64,000 nucleotides of DNA from Castanea sativa. Lineage: Eukaryota; Streptophyta; Magnoliopsida; Fagales; Fagaceae. Where the stretch lies: positions 63,627,257-63,691,256 of the forward strand of contig NC_134023.1 in NCBI RefSeq assembly GCF_040712315.1. The letters are read 5' to 3'. A program made the translations under genes and the position numbers. Shown here one piece after another: positions 10,293 through 20,796 of the stretch (within the stretch, counting starts at the first letter, position 1; every line of letters begins with the position of its first letter). The notes under the pieces were generated by a model. That model did not search any database and had not been told where the DNA came from. It worked only from the letters and a program-made list of their open reading frames with translations.

Positions 10293-13200
10293 TAGAGAAT
10301 TGACTTGAGAGTCATACTGCACTTGATCTCTAGACTTTTGAGTGAGGTGAGGTGCTGAAGCAAGTTTTCGAGATCAGTAATGCTGCTGATACGAGAAGGA
10401 AGCCCCTCTTCAGGAAATGACCGCACCTCATCACAGTCACCTGTAATCTCAAAATCAATCAGTGATTCCATTCCATGCAAACCACATTGCTCTCTAGACT
10501 TGATATTGATACAAAGGGAAGTAAGAGTGTTAAGTAGCGGGCTCTTTCGAAACTCCTTTTCCTCACCACATCCATTTGTGGTCTCATAACAAGTTGGCGA
10601 CTCCATTCTATACAAACCAAATTCCTCCAGTTCTTTGCAATCGGTGATAACCAAAGATTGTAGGCTGGGGAGCAATCCCTCTGCCTGCATCAACTGGAGA
10701 TTCTCGCAGCTGTCGATCTCAAGCTCTTTAAGTGAGGTGGGGCCGTGAAGCCCTTCGCCCAAAAGTTTGAGATTCGAAAGTGTGCTGATACTAGAAGAAG
10801 TGATATGAAGCTTTTCCAGTGAGGTGAGGCCGCGAAGCCGTTCACCTAGGATTTTGAGATCTGAATTTGTGCTGGTAAGTTTCGGACAATCAAATAACTT
10901 CAAGTTTTGGAGACATGGTAGATAGGTGCGCTTGGGTAACTCACCGATTAATTCACCACAATTTTGTATTCTAAGCTCTTGGAGGGAAGGGAATGGTAAA
11001 TGGCAAGTCAAACTCTTCCAACTTATCATCCCTTTAAAGGACAAAATTTTTAGAGATCTGAACGGTAAATTTCCAGACTTGCCATCCTCATCTGATCCAA
11101 AAGTCGCCGATTCTAATCTGTTCATCTTTGAGATGTAGAGCTCTTGAAGAGAAGATAACCTCCCCAGCGATGGCAAGGACTCACAAAAGCTGCAGTTGGT
11201 TAGATGTAAGATCACCATGTTAGAGAACTTGACAACACCTAACCAATTGGGAAATGTTCTACCACTGTAGTTTTCAATGGTAAGCTTCTCCAAATCTGTA
11301 TGAGGCTCCAGACTTTCGAGAACACTCAGTGCATAATCAGTCCTAGTATTAGTAGTAGTCCATCTGAAAACTAACTCACAAAGATAACTCTTACTTTTCA
11401 AGTTTGCCTTTGAAGCTTGTTGGACATTGTGTACATTCTCCAACCTTGAGATGGAAAGCCTACCACGAAGACATGGAAGCTCGCCCAATTCACTGATCTT
11501 CGATGATTGATCATCTTCACCCACCAAAAAATCAGTCAACATTTGGAGATTCTTTAATTTTCCAAAATTAGGTGGCAACTTCGTTATTGACGTGCTTCCA
11601 CTCATATCTAGATGACGTAAATTAATAAGTTTTCCAATTTCTGCTGGTAACCCAGTGAGACTATAACAACTTGACAACAATAACGTTTGCATATTATACA
11701 AAGAACATGTTGTGCTTGGTAACTCAGAGATGGATGAGTTAGACAAGTCCAAGTAGCGTAGATGTATCAATTCATGCAGATCAGGCAGCTTATTGATATC
11801 AAGACCACATAAAGAGAGCACACGTAAGGATTTCAATTTTGGCAACATTTCTTGACTAAATATTCTACCCGAGCCATGGCATGGACGAGTATTTGAAGAG
11901 CCTAGTAAAAGGAAGGTTCTCATGGATTTTACCTCAAATTTATCGAGGCTATCAAACTCATTCACCAACCAAGCAAAATGCCGAGCCTTTTCCAGAATTC
12001 CTTGTGGCTTGCCGTCCTCAAACTTGCAACAAAATTCTCCAGATGCAAATTGTGCTAAATCATTGACAAGGTCATGCATCACAAAGTGTTGTTTATTGCG
12101 ATTTGATGCTTGAACAAATGATCTTGACAATAGTTCAAGAAAGTACTTGTCTCCGATTTCTTCCATTGACTCCTCACCTTTTGGCTGCTGCAAGAAACCT
12201 TCCGCCATCCACAAGAAAATCAATTTCTCTTTTTTGAACTCATAGCCCTTTGAAAACACTGAACAATAAGCAAAGCACTGTTTGAGATGTGGATGAAGAT
12301 GATCGTAGCTCAATCTTAATGCGGGAAGTATACCATTCTTATCATTAGGCAGATCCCATATCTTGCTATGTAGTATTCTACGCCATTGCTTAGTTTCTGA
12401 TTCTGAGTGCAAGAGGCTCCCGAGTGTTTTTGCAGCTAAAGGTAGGCCTTGGCACTTAATTGCAATATCATGGCCAATTTCTTTCAAATTTGGATGATCG
12501 TCAGGGTTGCTAATCCCGAATGCATATTTTTCAAATAACTTCTGGCAGCATTCGTTTGACAATTGTGGTAGATGATGAGTAGCAATAGCACGCATGATTG
12601 ATGCAACGCCTTGATTACGAGTCGTCACAATAATTCTACTCCCGCATTCTCCAGCTTTTAAGGGAGCTGACAATAAATCCCAATCAAATAAATTCTCGTT
12701 CCAAATGTCATCTAAGACAAGCAGAAATCTTTTTCCGCTCAATGTCGCCTTTAGTGTGACTTGAAGAACATTCAGGTCTGTGACATGACAGTTCTGTGAA
12801 ACGACCGACTCAAAAATTGTTCTTGTTACTTTAAAAACATCAAGTTCTTCTGAAACATGAACCCATGCTCTGAATTTACGAAAATGTTTCATGACCCTGG
12901 AGTCATTATACAAAAGCTGAGCCAGCGTAGTCTTCCCAACTCCAGGAATCCCGACTATTGCAATTACAGGAATTTCGCTTTCCTGTACAGTACCACCAAG
13001 CAAAAATTCCATTAGTTTCTCTTTATCTTTGTCTCTACCAAACACTTCAGATTCGTCTAGCAAAGAAGTAGTCTGGCGCCTGGGTGGTGGTTTCACCCTT
13101 GCACTTCCCTTGAGATTGAGGAGATCTCTCCGTTTTGCTAAATTTTCTAGTCTTTCAGTTATATTTTTGAGCCTGTCTCTTACACTTGTATAAGATGGAA

Positions 13201-13549
13201 TAATTGGAGAGGATCGCTCCACTACCACGTTTACCGCAGCCATTACTTTGCCCTTAACTCTGCCCTCCATCTTGCGTTTCAAAGCGTCAGTGGTGGCTAC
13301 GTCCAGCAGATCGTCAGCATCGTAGGCAGCATATTTGAGCTCGTTGAGCCACTCTTTCACCTTTGGATTCGTGATCTGCTTCTCCTCTGCATCACTGAGA
13401 ACTGCTTCAGCAGTCAGCAGCTCTAGCTTGAGCTTGTCAATGAACTCCTTATCTGTTTTAAAGAAGTTTTTGACTGAGTCACTATCCAAAACTTTTATTA
13501 GTCCAAAGAGTGCCGATGACAATGGCGCGAGCGCAGACACACTGACCAT
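10292..13549 (-). CDS. CC-NB-ARC-LRR disease-resistance protein (RPP13-like / CNL)
   Basis: Intact single-exon ORF of 1085 residues encoding an intracellular immune receptor. Visible motifs in order are: an Rx-type coiled coil (about 1-140) with a degenerate EDVID site, YDADDLLD (about 76-83); a P-loop, GIPGVGKTT (about 200-208); RNBS-A around FRAWVHVS; kinase-2, FLLVLDDIW (about 275-283), where the Trp is typical of CC-type NLRs; RNBS-B, SRIIVTTRN; GLPL (about 368-371); RNBS-D with CFAYCSVF; MHD (491-493); then LRRs to the end (about 540-1085). All nucleotide-binding residues look intact, so ADP/ATP switching is plausible. The start at 13549 gives the expected MVSVSALAPLSSALF-type N-terminus. 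The C-terminus is slightly short because of a frameshift. One 29-residue LRR unit is duplicated. Effector specificity cannot be read from sequence. Confidence 0.93.
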   Translation of the reverse strand: MVSVSALAPLSSALFGLIKVLDSDSVKNFFKTDKEFIDKLKLELLTAEAVLSDAEEKQITNPKVKEWLNELKYAAYDADDLLDVATTDALKRKMEGRVKGKVMAAVNVVVERSSPIIPSYTSVRDRLKNITERLENLAKRRDLLNLKGSARVKPPPRRQTTSLLDESEVFGRDKDKEKLMEFLLGGTVQESEIPVIAIVGIPGVGKTTLAQLLYNDSRVMKHFRKFRAWVHVSEELDVFKVTRTIFESVVSQNCHVTDLNVLQVTLKATLSGKRFLLVLDDIWNENLFDWDLLSAPLKAGECGSRIIVTTRNQGVASIMRAIATHHLPQLSNECCQKLFEKYAFGISNPDDHPNLKEIGHDIAIKCQGLPLAAKTLGSLLHSESETKQWRRILHSKIWDLPNDKNGILPALRLSYDHLHPHLKQCFAYCSVFSKGYEFKKEKLIFLWMAEGFLQQPKGEESMEEIGDKYFLELLSRSFVQASNRNKQHFVMHDLVNDLAQFASGEFCCKFEDGKPQGILEKARHFAWLVNEFDSLDKFEVKSMRTFLLLGSSNTRPCHGSGRIFSQEMLPKLKSLRVLSLCGLDINKLPDLHELIHLRYLDLSNSSISELPSTTCSLYNMQTLLLSSCYSLTGLPAEIGKLINLRHLDMSGSTSITKLPPNFGKLKNLQMLTDFLVGEDDQSSKISELGELPCLRGRLSISRLENVHNVQQASKANLKSKSYLCELVFRWTTTNTRTDYALSVLESLEPHTDLEKLTIENYSGRTFPNWLGVVKFSNMVILHLTNCSFCESLPSLGRLSSLQELYISKMNRLESATFGSDEDGKSGNLPFRSLKILSFKGMISWKSLTCHLPFPSLQELRIQNCGELIGELPKRTYLPCLQNLKLFDCPKLTSTNSDLKILGERLRGLTSLEKLHITSSSISTLSNLKLLGEGLHGPTSLKELEIDSCENLQLMQAEGLLPSLQSLVITDCKELEEFGLYRMESPTCYETTNGCGEEKEFRKSPLLNTLTSLCINIKSREQCGLHGMESLIDFEITGDCDEVRSFPEEGLPSRISSITDLENLLQHLTSLKSLEIKCSMTLKSIL

Positions 13550-13745
13550 TTTTTCTGCTTTGCAATGGAATGATCAAAGAGAAGAGAGATTGGGTTGTGA
13601 AGTGTGAGGAAGTCTCTGCAGTCTACGAATTGCTTCTTGCTATATTTGAGTTGAGTCCCAACTGTCAAAAAAAAAAATTTCCCCCTCCTGTCTCTACTTT
13701 TTGACTTGTGGCATATACTATCATGATTGTAACCCACATGGCTGC
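13550..13745 (-). promoter_or_regulatory. Putative 5' leader and core promoter of the intact NLR
   Basis: Read on the minus strand, a TATA-like CAAATATAG lies about 95 bp before the ATG, followed by a pyrimidine-rich stretch (CAATCTCTCTTCTC). W-box-like TTGAC cores occur near 13662 and, in the other orientation, near 13700. W boxes are bound by WRKY factors and are common near defence genes, but the short motif also occurs by chance. Confidence 0.3.
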
Positions 13746-14279
13746 CTAAACAAAATGCAAAATGAAGTAGTGCTGTCCAGATAATTCACATAGCGAAAAA
13801 AAAGTAGTGCTGTCCAGATTAGCCATTAGAATCTTATGGGTGATTTTTTTTTTTTTTTTTAACAGGTTATGGGTGAATTATTAGCTTTGACAGTTTCTCA
13901 AAAAAAAAAAAAATATTATTAGCTTTGACTTGGTAAGTAGAACGAATTTATTATATATCGTGGATGGATGCATTGAATGTAATAACAGCCTACCCAAGCT
14001 AACACCTTAAACACGGTTAAATCACCTAATAAACATTTTTTTTTATTGAATTGATATTTTAAATATCCCATATGTGATTAATAACTTAACATACTTACCA
14101 AATTTTGTGTTAATAAGATATATTTATCATTTAATTTATAAACAAGAATTTTTTATACATTATTTTAAAATACAAAAAATTTAAATTTAAAAAAATTTAT
14201 AAATGAAATAGATATTAATCTCAAATTGTTTTTTCGCATATAGAGTATAAAAAAAATGTAATTCAATCATGAATTTTTT
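13746..14279. other. Intergenic spacer with a half foldback element
   Basis: AT-rich, no gene. About 14030-14215 resembles the left arm of the foldback element at 6650 (shared words around TTAACA..CTTACCAAATTTT and ACAAAAAATTTAAATTTAA), so it may be a one-armed relative. TTGACTT words occur near 13925. Confidence 0.45.
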
Positions 14280-14945
14280 TAAGGAGAAATTACATTTTAT
14301 CGCTCTAAACCATACTATTGATTACACTTTGTGCCCTAAACTATAGTTCTTGTTACACTTTATACCCCGACATCAAGTTTGTTGTTAACTTAGATTTTTA
14401 AAACTATGGCACTATGTGAAAAAGCATAATTGCCTCTATTATCATGTCCTTAAGAATAAATGAGAAATTACATTTTTACTACCCTAAACTATACTCCTAA
14501 TTACATTTTTCTCCCTAAACTTGAATTTCTGTCCAAGTTAACAATAAACTTAATATTTGGATGTGTTCCTCAAAAAATAAAAATAAAACTTAATATTGGG
14601 ATGCAAAGTATAACAATTTTCATAGCTTAGGGTACAAAACGTGCAATTGAAAAGTTTAGAGGGTAAAGTGTAATATAAGGTATATCTTAGGGTGGTAAAT
14701 TGTAATTTTTCATTTTAAAAAAATTAGCATCTAGTAAAAAAATTGAGTGGTATAATATTGTTTAAATATACACAGTGTAACCCTAAACTTGAATTTCTGT
14801 CCAAGTTAGCATTAACTTATTGTTGAGGTGCAAAATGTAACAAGAGTTATAGTTTAAGGTACAAAATATACATTCAAAAAATTTAAGGTGCAAAGTGTAA
14901 CATAAAGTATAGTTTTGGGTGATAAAATATAATTTTCCCTTTTAA
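14280..14945. mobile_element. Outer foldback MITE (TTACATTTTATC...CCTAAACTAT type)
   Basis: The left arm at about 14283-14365 (GAAATTACATTTTATCGC, then ACACTTTGTGCCCTAAACT) is the diverged reverse complement of the right arm at about 14835-14940. The spacer between the arms contains a second complete foldback element. It is non-coding. The terminal words are common in plant MITEs. No reliable target duplication was found. Confidence 0.65.
14464..14716. mobile_element. Inner foldback MITE nested in the outer one
   Basis: The left arm AATTACATTTTTACTACCC (from about 14468) pairs with GGGTGGTAAATTGTAATTTTT at about 14690-14712. The arms extend inward through CCCTAAACTATACTCC and its partner. 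It lies within the spacer of the larger foldback, so it is either a later insertion of a related element or an internal duplication. Confidence 0.65.
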
Positions 14946-14994
14946 AAAAAATTAGTACTAGTATAAAAATATTGAGTGGTATAATATTGTTTAA

Positions 14995-15150
14995 ATCTAC
15001 ACATTGCAACCTAAACCTAAATCTAACCCTAATATATTCCAATTATTGTTTTGATTAGTATTTTTTTAATTTGTTAATATTTAATGTATGCACCTATATA
15101 ATTATCCTAGGCTTTCATGTACTTCTTTTAAAAAAAAATTATATTTGAAT
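14995..15150. repeat. Direct repeat, copy 1 (partner at 16670-16836)
   Basis: About 155 bp running from a telomere-like CCTAAACCTAAATCTAACCC to an AAAAATTATATTTGAATA tail. It shares a near-identical order with 16680-16836, including TATAATTATCCTAGGCTTTC. The pair brackets the 15.2-16.7 kb interval. Confidence 0.75.
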
Positions 15151-16028
15151 ATTGTAAGAGCTGGAAATGTAAAGGCCTAAGCCCACTTAGAATAGTGTTG
15201 CCTAGATATTCAAATCAAGCCCAAACAATGAATTTTTAATAGAGTGAGATTCTGAACTAAGTACATCACTGAGATTGTTCCAAGTATAAAGCTAACACAG
15301 CTTAAATGAGAAATAGAAGTAAATGAAACAGAGATTCCATGAAAATACTACCTCGGGCAAGTCCGAGGATGGGTCTAATATTGATAATTTAGGATGAAAC
15401 TGCTTTACAGGATATCTCTTTGCTTTCTCACTTGTTCCTTTCCCATTAGAAAATTTCCATCCCTCTTTTATGGGAGTTCTCTTCCTTATATAATTCATTC
15501 ATTTGCATCTCAGCCCTCTACTTATACGTCTCAGAAGATTCTATAGGATATTTATTCCATCAAAACCATTCTGGAGGTGGTTCAGACGGTTGCTTGCTGT
15601 GAAGTTACTGTTCATGGGTCATTTTCTCATAATACAGCTAGTTAGATTAGTGCAAAGTATTAAATACGGAAGTGAGTGGTGTATTTTTCAGAAAACTTCC
15701 TCCCACCACCCTTGGAGGTCTTGTACCCTGTCGTTGCTATCCCTCCCCTTAATTTCAATATTTTGGCCTAATAATAAATGTTTAATGTTTTGGCCGAATA
15801 ATAAATGTTTTGTAACTTTAGTTTACTACCACCCTTAATATATGAGAAGAATACACATAACATGTAAAAAGAAATTCAATAATATATTATGGAGGGTTGA
15901 ATGTTCAAGTGGGAACAAAACAAAAACTGAAAAAGGAGATACCAATTTGACATCCGTCAAAATTTAAAATAAGATGAAAAGCAACGTCATGGAAAACAAA
16001 AAGAAAAATTCACGTGATTGGTGGGCAC
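15151..16028. other. Unclassified repeat-like spacer
   Basis: No gene is recognised. It includes a TATATAATTCATTC segment near 15490 and a short tandem repeat of TTTTGGCC(T/G)AATAATAAATG near 15760-15810. The 15503-15838 plus-strand frame shows no family likeness. Confidence 0.4.
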
Positions 16029-16037
16029 GACATAATG

Positions 16038-16316
16038 GGATTCAGATTCTCTAGAGTTCTTAGGGTACTCTACCAAGTAGAGTTCATTAAATTCTAACCA
16101 CTCTTTAATGATTTAATGGTCTAAATTTTGCCATGTCAGCATTGCATTAACAATCATCTTAATTGTTTTGTTTACAACACTATTTTATTATTTTAAGAAT
16201 ATTATTAATGAAATGCTGACATGGCAAAATCTAAACCATTAAATCATTAAAGAGTGGTTAGGATTTAATGAACTCTACTTGGTAGAGTACCTAGGAACTC
16301 TAGAGGATCTGAATCC
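16038..16316. mobile_element. Mutator-like MITE with 9-bp TSD GACATAATG
   Basis: A 279-bp element. Its ends, GGATTCAGATTCTCTAGAG and the reverse complement of CTCTAGAGGATCTGAATCC, begin arms of about 110 bp that are nearly identical inverted repeats (for example TACCAAGTAGAGTTCATTAA and TTAATGAACTCTACTTGGTA). A perfect 9-bp direct repeat, GACATAATG, flanks it at 16029-16037 and 16317-16325. Long terminal inverted repeats plus a 9-bp duplication are diagnostic of Mutator-like transposition. No transposase is present. Confidence 0.92.
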
Positions 16317-16825
16317 GACATAATGGGCCGATGGAGAAGAGGAAAATTTCACGTGATCACAATATTTTTATTATTATCTATTTTTTAATTTTTACAAATG
16401 ACAGCACATAAAGTGCTAAGCAACTTTACGTTATATTTAGTACCCAATTTACTTTATTATTATTATTATTTTAATTAACTGTTATTTGACCAATGCGCTA
16501 AGCACATTTGTTACTATTTTTTTTTTAATTTATTTCATATGTATGGTTGATGGGAAACAGTTGTTGGATTCATGTTTCAATTTCCAAGTAGCTTTATGTT
16601 TGTCCAATTTTTTTTATAGATTTCAATGAAGTGTTTCTACAGTCTACATTAATAAATTCTAATTATTGTTTAACTCTGCATGGCGTAACCTAAACCTAAA
16701 TCCAACCCTAATAAATTCCAATTATTGTTTTGATTAATATCTTTTTAAGCTATTAATATTTAGCGTATGCACCTATATAATTATCCTAGGCTTTCATATA
16801 CTTCTTTTTAAAAAAAAATTATATT
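16317..16825. repeat. Spacer ending in direct repeat copy 2
   Basis: AT-rich spacer. 16670-16836 is the partner of 14995-15150 (shared AACCTAAACCTAAATC and ATAATTATCCTAGGCTTTCAT). No gene is seen. Confidence 0.55.
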
Positions 16826-18745
16826 TGAATATAGTTCATAATCATAACCCACGTATATTATTTAAGAACTTTAGAAAAATGCAAACTCATATTTTAATTT
16901 CAATATTTTGACCGAATAAGAGCATTCACGTTGGGAATGTCATATGCCATATGTTAGTTCAATTTAGCATAAAAATCCAAAAACTCTAAATCACTTTTAT
17001 AATTATTTAATTCTCTCCTGTACTTCTTAATCACTTTCTCTTTTTTTTTTTTTTCTTCATCAACATTCAACTTTTAAAATTCATTCCTTTTTTTTTACTA
17101 AAAAAAAAAAAAAAGTTTTTAGTGTGAATTTATCACATATGACGCCAATAGATAAAACCAAATCTACCACCGGAGTTTTGAAGGGAGTGGGTTCAAATTC
17201 ATTCACTTGATACCCTTCTCAATTCTCTTATTCATGACCACTTAAAAGTTCGCCGTTACGTTTTGTCCGAGTCCAACATTTCCTCTTCCTCGTCCTCTTA
17301 ATGCGTTTTCAAATTGGACATCAAATAGTCCACTACACACCCGGAAATCATGTAATTAGGATAATTCTATAAAAGGTACAGTATTTTAAAGGTGTTTAGT
17401 TTGTATTTTTCGACAAAATTTTTAACTTTTAAATAATATTATATGTATTTTTATAAATTTTTTTACGTATTTTCATAATAACTGCTCCACCCAGTCTTGC
17501 ATGGACTGACTACTGACCAGTTATTTATAACTCTACTGCTGATGCTGCCTGCTCTCCTAGCTGTATGCTTCGGGTTTCGAGTTCTTTGTCTTATGTCCGA
17601 CATATGTTTCTGACTTTCTATGGTGCCATATGAGCCAGTTGAAGAAAATCTCCATGAACTTGTTCCTTTCTTGTACTACTCCCAGATGTCGTGTTGTGCT
17701 TTTAAGCTTTAACAATATTCCAAGCTAGCTCCATAGTACCCTCTCCAGCTGTCTTCATGGCGAAATTATTTTGTACATAGTACAATAATTTATAATATTT
17801 TGTCATTGTTTCAACTTTCAAGTTTCGGGTCCTTGTCCGCGTTCAAGTTTAAATCAAAAGCATAACGTATTAATTTAATTATGGGAAATGTTAAGGCGAT
17901 GCTTGTTAAGATTTTTTTTTTTTTTACTTAAAAAAAAATTGTCAAAAATTAAAAGACTACAAAAAATTAAAAAAATTTTTAAAAAATTTATCCAAAATAT
18001 GTTGTTAACGAGCACCTTACCGTTAACACAACCCTTTAATTATATATGTACATAAAAATTTCTGTAATATGATTTATAGAAGGATTTTGCTAAAGTGTGT
18101 TCTTAAGGCACACAATAATTTATCATTTTTTAAAATATAATTTAGAAAATTAAAAAAATTTTAACAACTTTTTCAAATCTTGAAATTTTTTTTAAAAATA
18201 AATAAATTAATATATACTTTTAGGACACATACATTTTATAAAAAACCATTTTGTCATATTTAACCAGAAATGTAGTCATTTCAGGTAAGTCTATACCTGT
18301 TCCTGCCCAATGCAATTTTCCTGCGTCAAGCTTGCTGTTCATGTGTGACATTAACTACAGATTGTTGCTTACTCCTGCAGAGGATGTGGTCTCTGGATTC
18401 CTTGAACAAACTTAAGGTAATAGAGCGATTGAATAAATGTTGAAAAGAAAGTGTAGGAACACACATGAAATCATGCAAATTTGTCTACATGAGAGTATTA
18501 AGAAAGTCATTTATTGAATTACAAAAATACAATCCTAATTAACTAATAATTCTAAAAATAAAATCCAAATGATCAATAAACCTACAATTCAAAATAAAAA
18601 TAAAATGTTGAACTGTTTTTAGGTTGAGTCATGACTTTACACATTCTCTGTTAGCAATATGAATCAGAGTAAAACAAATTCTAACTATCATTTGATGTTG
18701 TTTTCTTTTGCTTTTTATCACTAGCATTGATATTGCCTTTAACCC
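16826..18745. repeat. Segmental duplication block A1
   Basis: Non-coding block collinear with A2 at 30289-32440, from TTTGAATATAGTTCATAATC to ATTGATATTGCCTTTAACCC. A1 lacks about 217 bp that A2 has at 31816-32032; similar DNA also occurs near 41340, so A1 has lost it. Block B (28012 onward) is a more diverged relative of A. The A1 sequence ends exactly at the insertion site of Gypsy-1. Confidence 0.9.
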
Positions 18746-18981
18746 TGATGGGACTGACGAAGTTGAGCTCAGACGAGGTTGCCTCCAGAGACGAACCTGA
18801 CCGTTTACCAGCATCACTGACGAGAACGTTAAGGCCATTCAATGCTGCCTTTAATGTCCTGGACCGTTACGAGGCTAGCTGGACGAACCGTTGGAAACGC
18901 ATTAAGTCCCATTACTCTGCCAGAGACGTTATCAAGGGAGACATTAACGCCACAATGGCTATAGTCCAGAAGGATATATAG
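18746..18981 (+). mobile_element. Gypsy-1 5' LTR, truncated
   Basis: The first 236 bp match the 3' LTR (27506 onward) with about 20 differences, mostly transitions. The match ends at GGATATATA; the rest of the LTR, the primer-binding site and the first part of gag are missing. In the 3' LTR a long (TA)n run begins at the same point, so the deletion edge lies at an unstable microsatellite. Confidence 0.9.
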
Positions 18982-19728
18982 TCGAAGCCTAGATAGAATG
19001 GTCAGGGCAACGGATTCTCCCTTTACCATGGCAGTCCTAGATCGACCAGTACCAGCAAAATTTGGTTGCCTCAACTCGAGCCTTTTGATGGGCTCAAGGA
19101 TCCCTAAGATCACCTTAATACCTTTAAGACGACCCTAGGCCTTCAACAGCCCCCTGATAAAATAATGTGTCGTTCCTTCCCTACTACGTTGAAGGGAGCT
19201 AGAAGAGAGTGGTTCACAAGACTGCCCGCTTCGTCCATTGATAACTTCGAGCAGTTAAGTAGTGCCTTTCTGTGCTATTTCATTAGGGGGCAGCGTCCCA
19301 AGAGACCAGCAGATCACCTACTCACAATTAAGCAAGGGGAGAGGGAGACCTTGCGGTCGTACGTGAAACACTTCACTCGAGAGACCCTAGAGGTGAACGA
19401 CGTGGACGACAAGGTGCAGCTGACAACGTTTAAAGCAAGGCTTAAGTCCAGAGAATTCATCGTCTCGTTGGCAAAGAATCCGCCCCGGACAATGGCAAAG
19501 ATGCTGCTGAAAGCCCAAAAGTACATGAATGCCGAGGACACACTAGTAGCCATTGTAGAAGAGGAAAGGCCAAAGAAGGAAGGAAGAAAGGAAGACGAAC
19601 GTAGGGGACAAAAGAGGGAGCGCCCAAGCCGTCGAGGAGGTGACGTAGATAAACGAAGGGACGAGAAAGCTCCACGACTGGTAAAATTCACCCTTTTAAT
19701 TATGCCTGTTGACAAAATTTTGACATAG
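18982..19728 (+). pseudogene. Gypsy-1 gag (capsid) remnant
   Basis: From 19165 a frame reads [20 protein letters not shown]..., the retrotransposon Gag (capsid) domain; upstream sequence at about 19010-19160 is a frame-broken continuation. It parallels the Gypsy-2 gag (CRAFLTTLKGPVRDWYKKL). A basic, Lys/Arg-rich tail (about residues 135-175) precedes a TAG at 19726-19728. The next coding segment continues in the same frame, so this TAG is an interruption and not a natural end. Confidence 0.85.
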
Positions 19729-20796
19729 ATCCAGGATCAACACTACCTTCAGTGGCCGAGACCCCTGCATTCGTCCCCTAACGTGCTTGACAAAAACAAA
19801 TACTGCCGATTCCACAAGGATCATGGCTATTACATGGAGGATTGTCGAGACCTGAAGGGACAGATAGAGGAGTTGATACAGAAAGGAAAACTACAGAAGT
19901 ATGTGAAGAAGGGGGAATCCAGTAGGTTCAGAGACGGCAACAAGAGCCAACACGAATCCTCGTCCAAAAATGAGATTCGTCCATCCCAACCACCATAGGA
20001 TGTGATCGGGGAGACAAGCACAATCGCAGGGGGGCCACTCATGGGGGGATCATACAAGTCCCTCAAGAAAACATGCCAGAGGCAGGTAAACAGCGTCCAC
20101 ATGGAACCCCCATTGAAGCAAAGACGGACAAACCAAGATATATTTTTCAATGAAGATGATGCTCGGGGAGTAAAGCAGCCGCATAATGACCCCCTGGTTA
20201 TAACGCTCACGATCGAAGGGTTTAACACTAAGACGATCCTTGTAGACACCGGCAGCTCCGCAGACATCATGTACTTACCGGCCTTCCAACAGTTGAAACT
20301 AGATCCTAGTATATTACGCTCGTTCGATTCCCCCCTCGTCAGCTTCAACCGAGACAGGGTATACCCCAAGGGCATCGTGACGCCAAAAGTCACAATAGAG
20401 ACCTACCCGCAGCAACTGACCCGTCAGTTGGACTTCCTGGTGGTAGATTGCCCCTCCTCATATAATATGATCATTGGGAGACCCACGCTCAACAAGTGGA
20501 AAGCAGCCACGTCCACCTACTGCCTAAAGGTAAAATTCCCAACCGAGGACGGAGTCGGCGAGGTGAAAGGAGACCAAGTCTTGGCCCAAGAATGCTATCA
20601 GGCTGTATTGGCTGCAGGGGAAAACCACACATGGACGATCGAGGAAGAAAAAGAAGACAAAGTGGAAGCTTTGGAAACAGTAGAACTCGTCGAGGGGGAA
20701 AATGCAAAGGTGACGAGGATAGGAACAACCTTAAGCCCTGAGATGAGGAAGAAACTTGTCCAATTCCTCAAGGAAAACTTGGACGTATTTGCATAG
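19729..20796 (+). pseudogene. Gypsy-1 zinc-knuckle-like region and aspartic protease
   Basis: Same frame as gag. 19783-19998 has the CRFHKDHGYYMEDC nucleic-acid-binding motif that precedes the protease in Tat elements. 20002-20796 carries the aspartic protease with the active site VDTGSSAD and the flap-side segment [17 protein letters not shown] at 19996-19998 separates the two parts. The segment ends at a TAG at 20794 within a DVFA-stop-SHED context, a codon that is also a stop in Gypsy-2. Confidence 0.88.
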
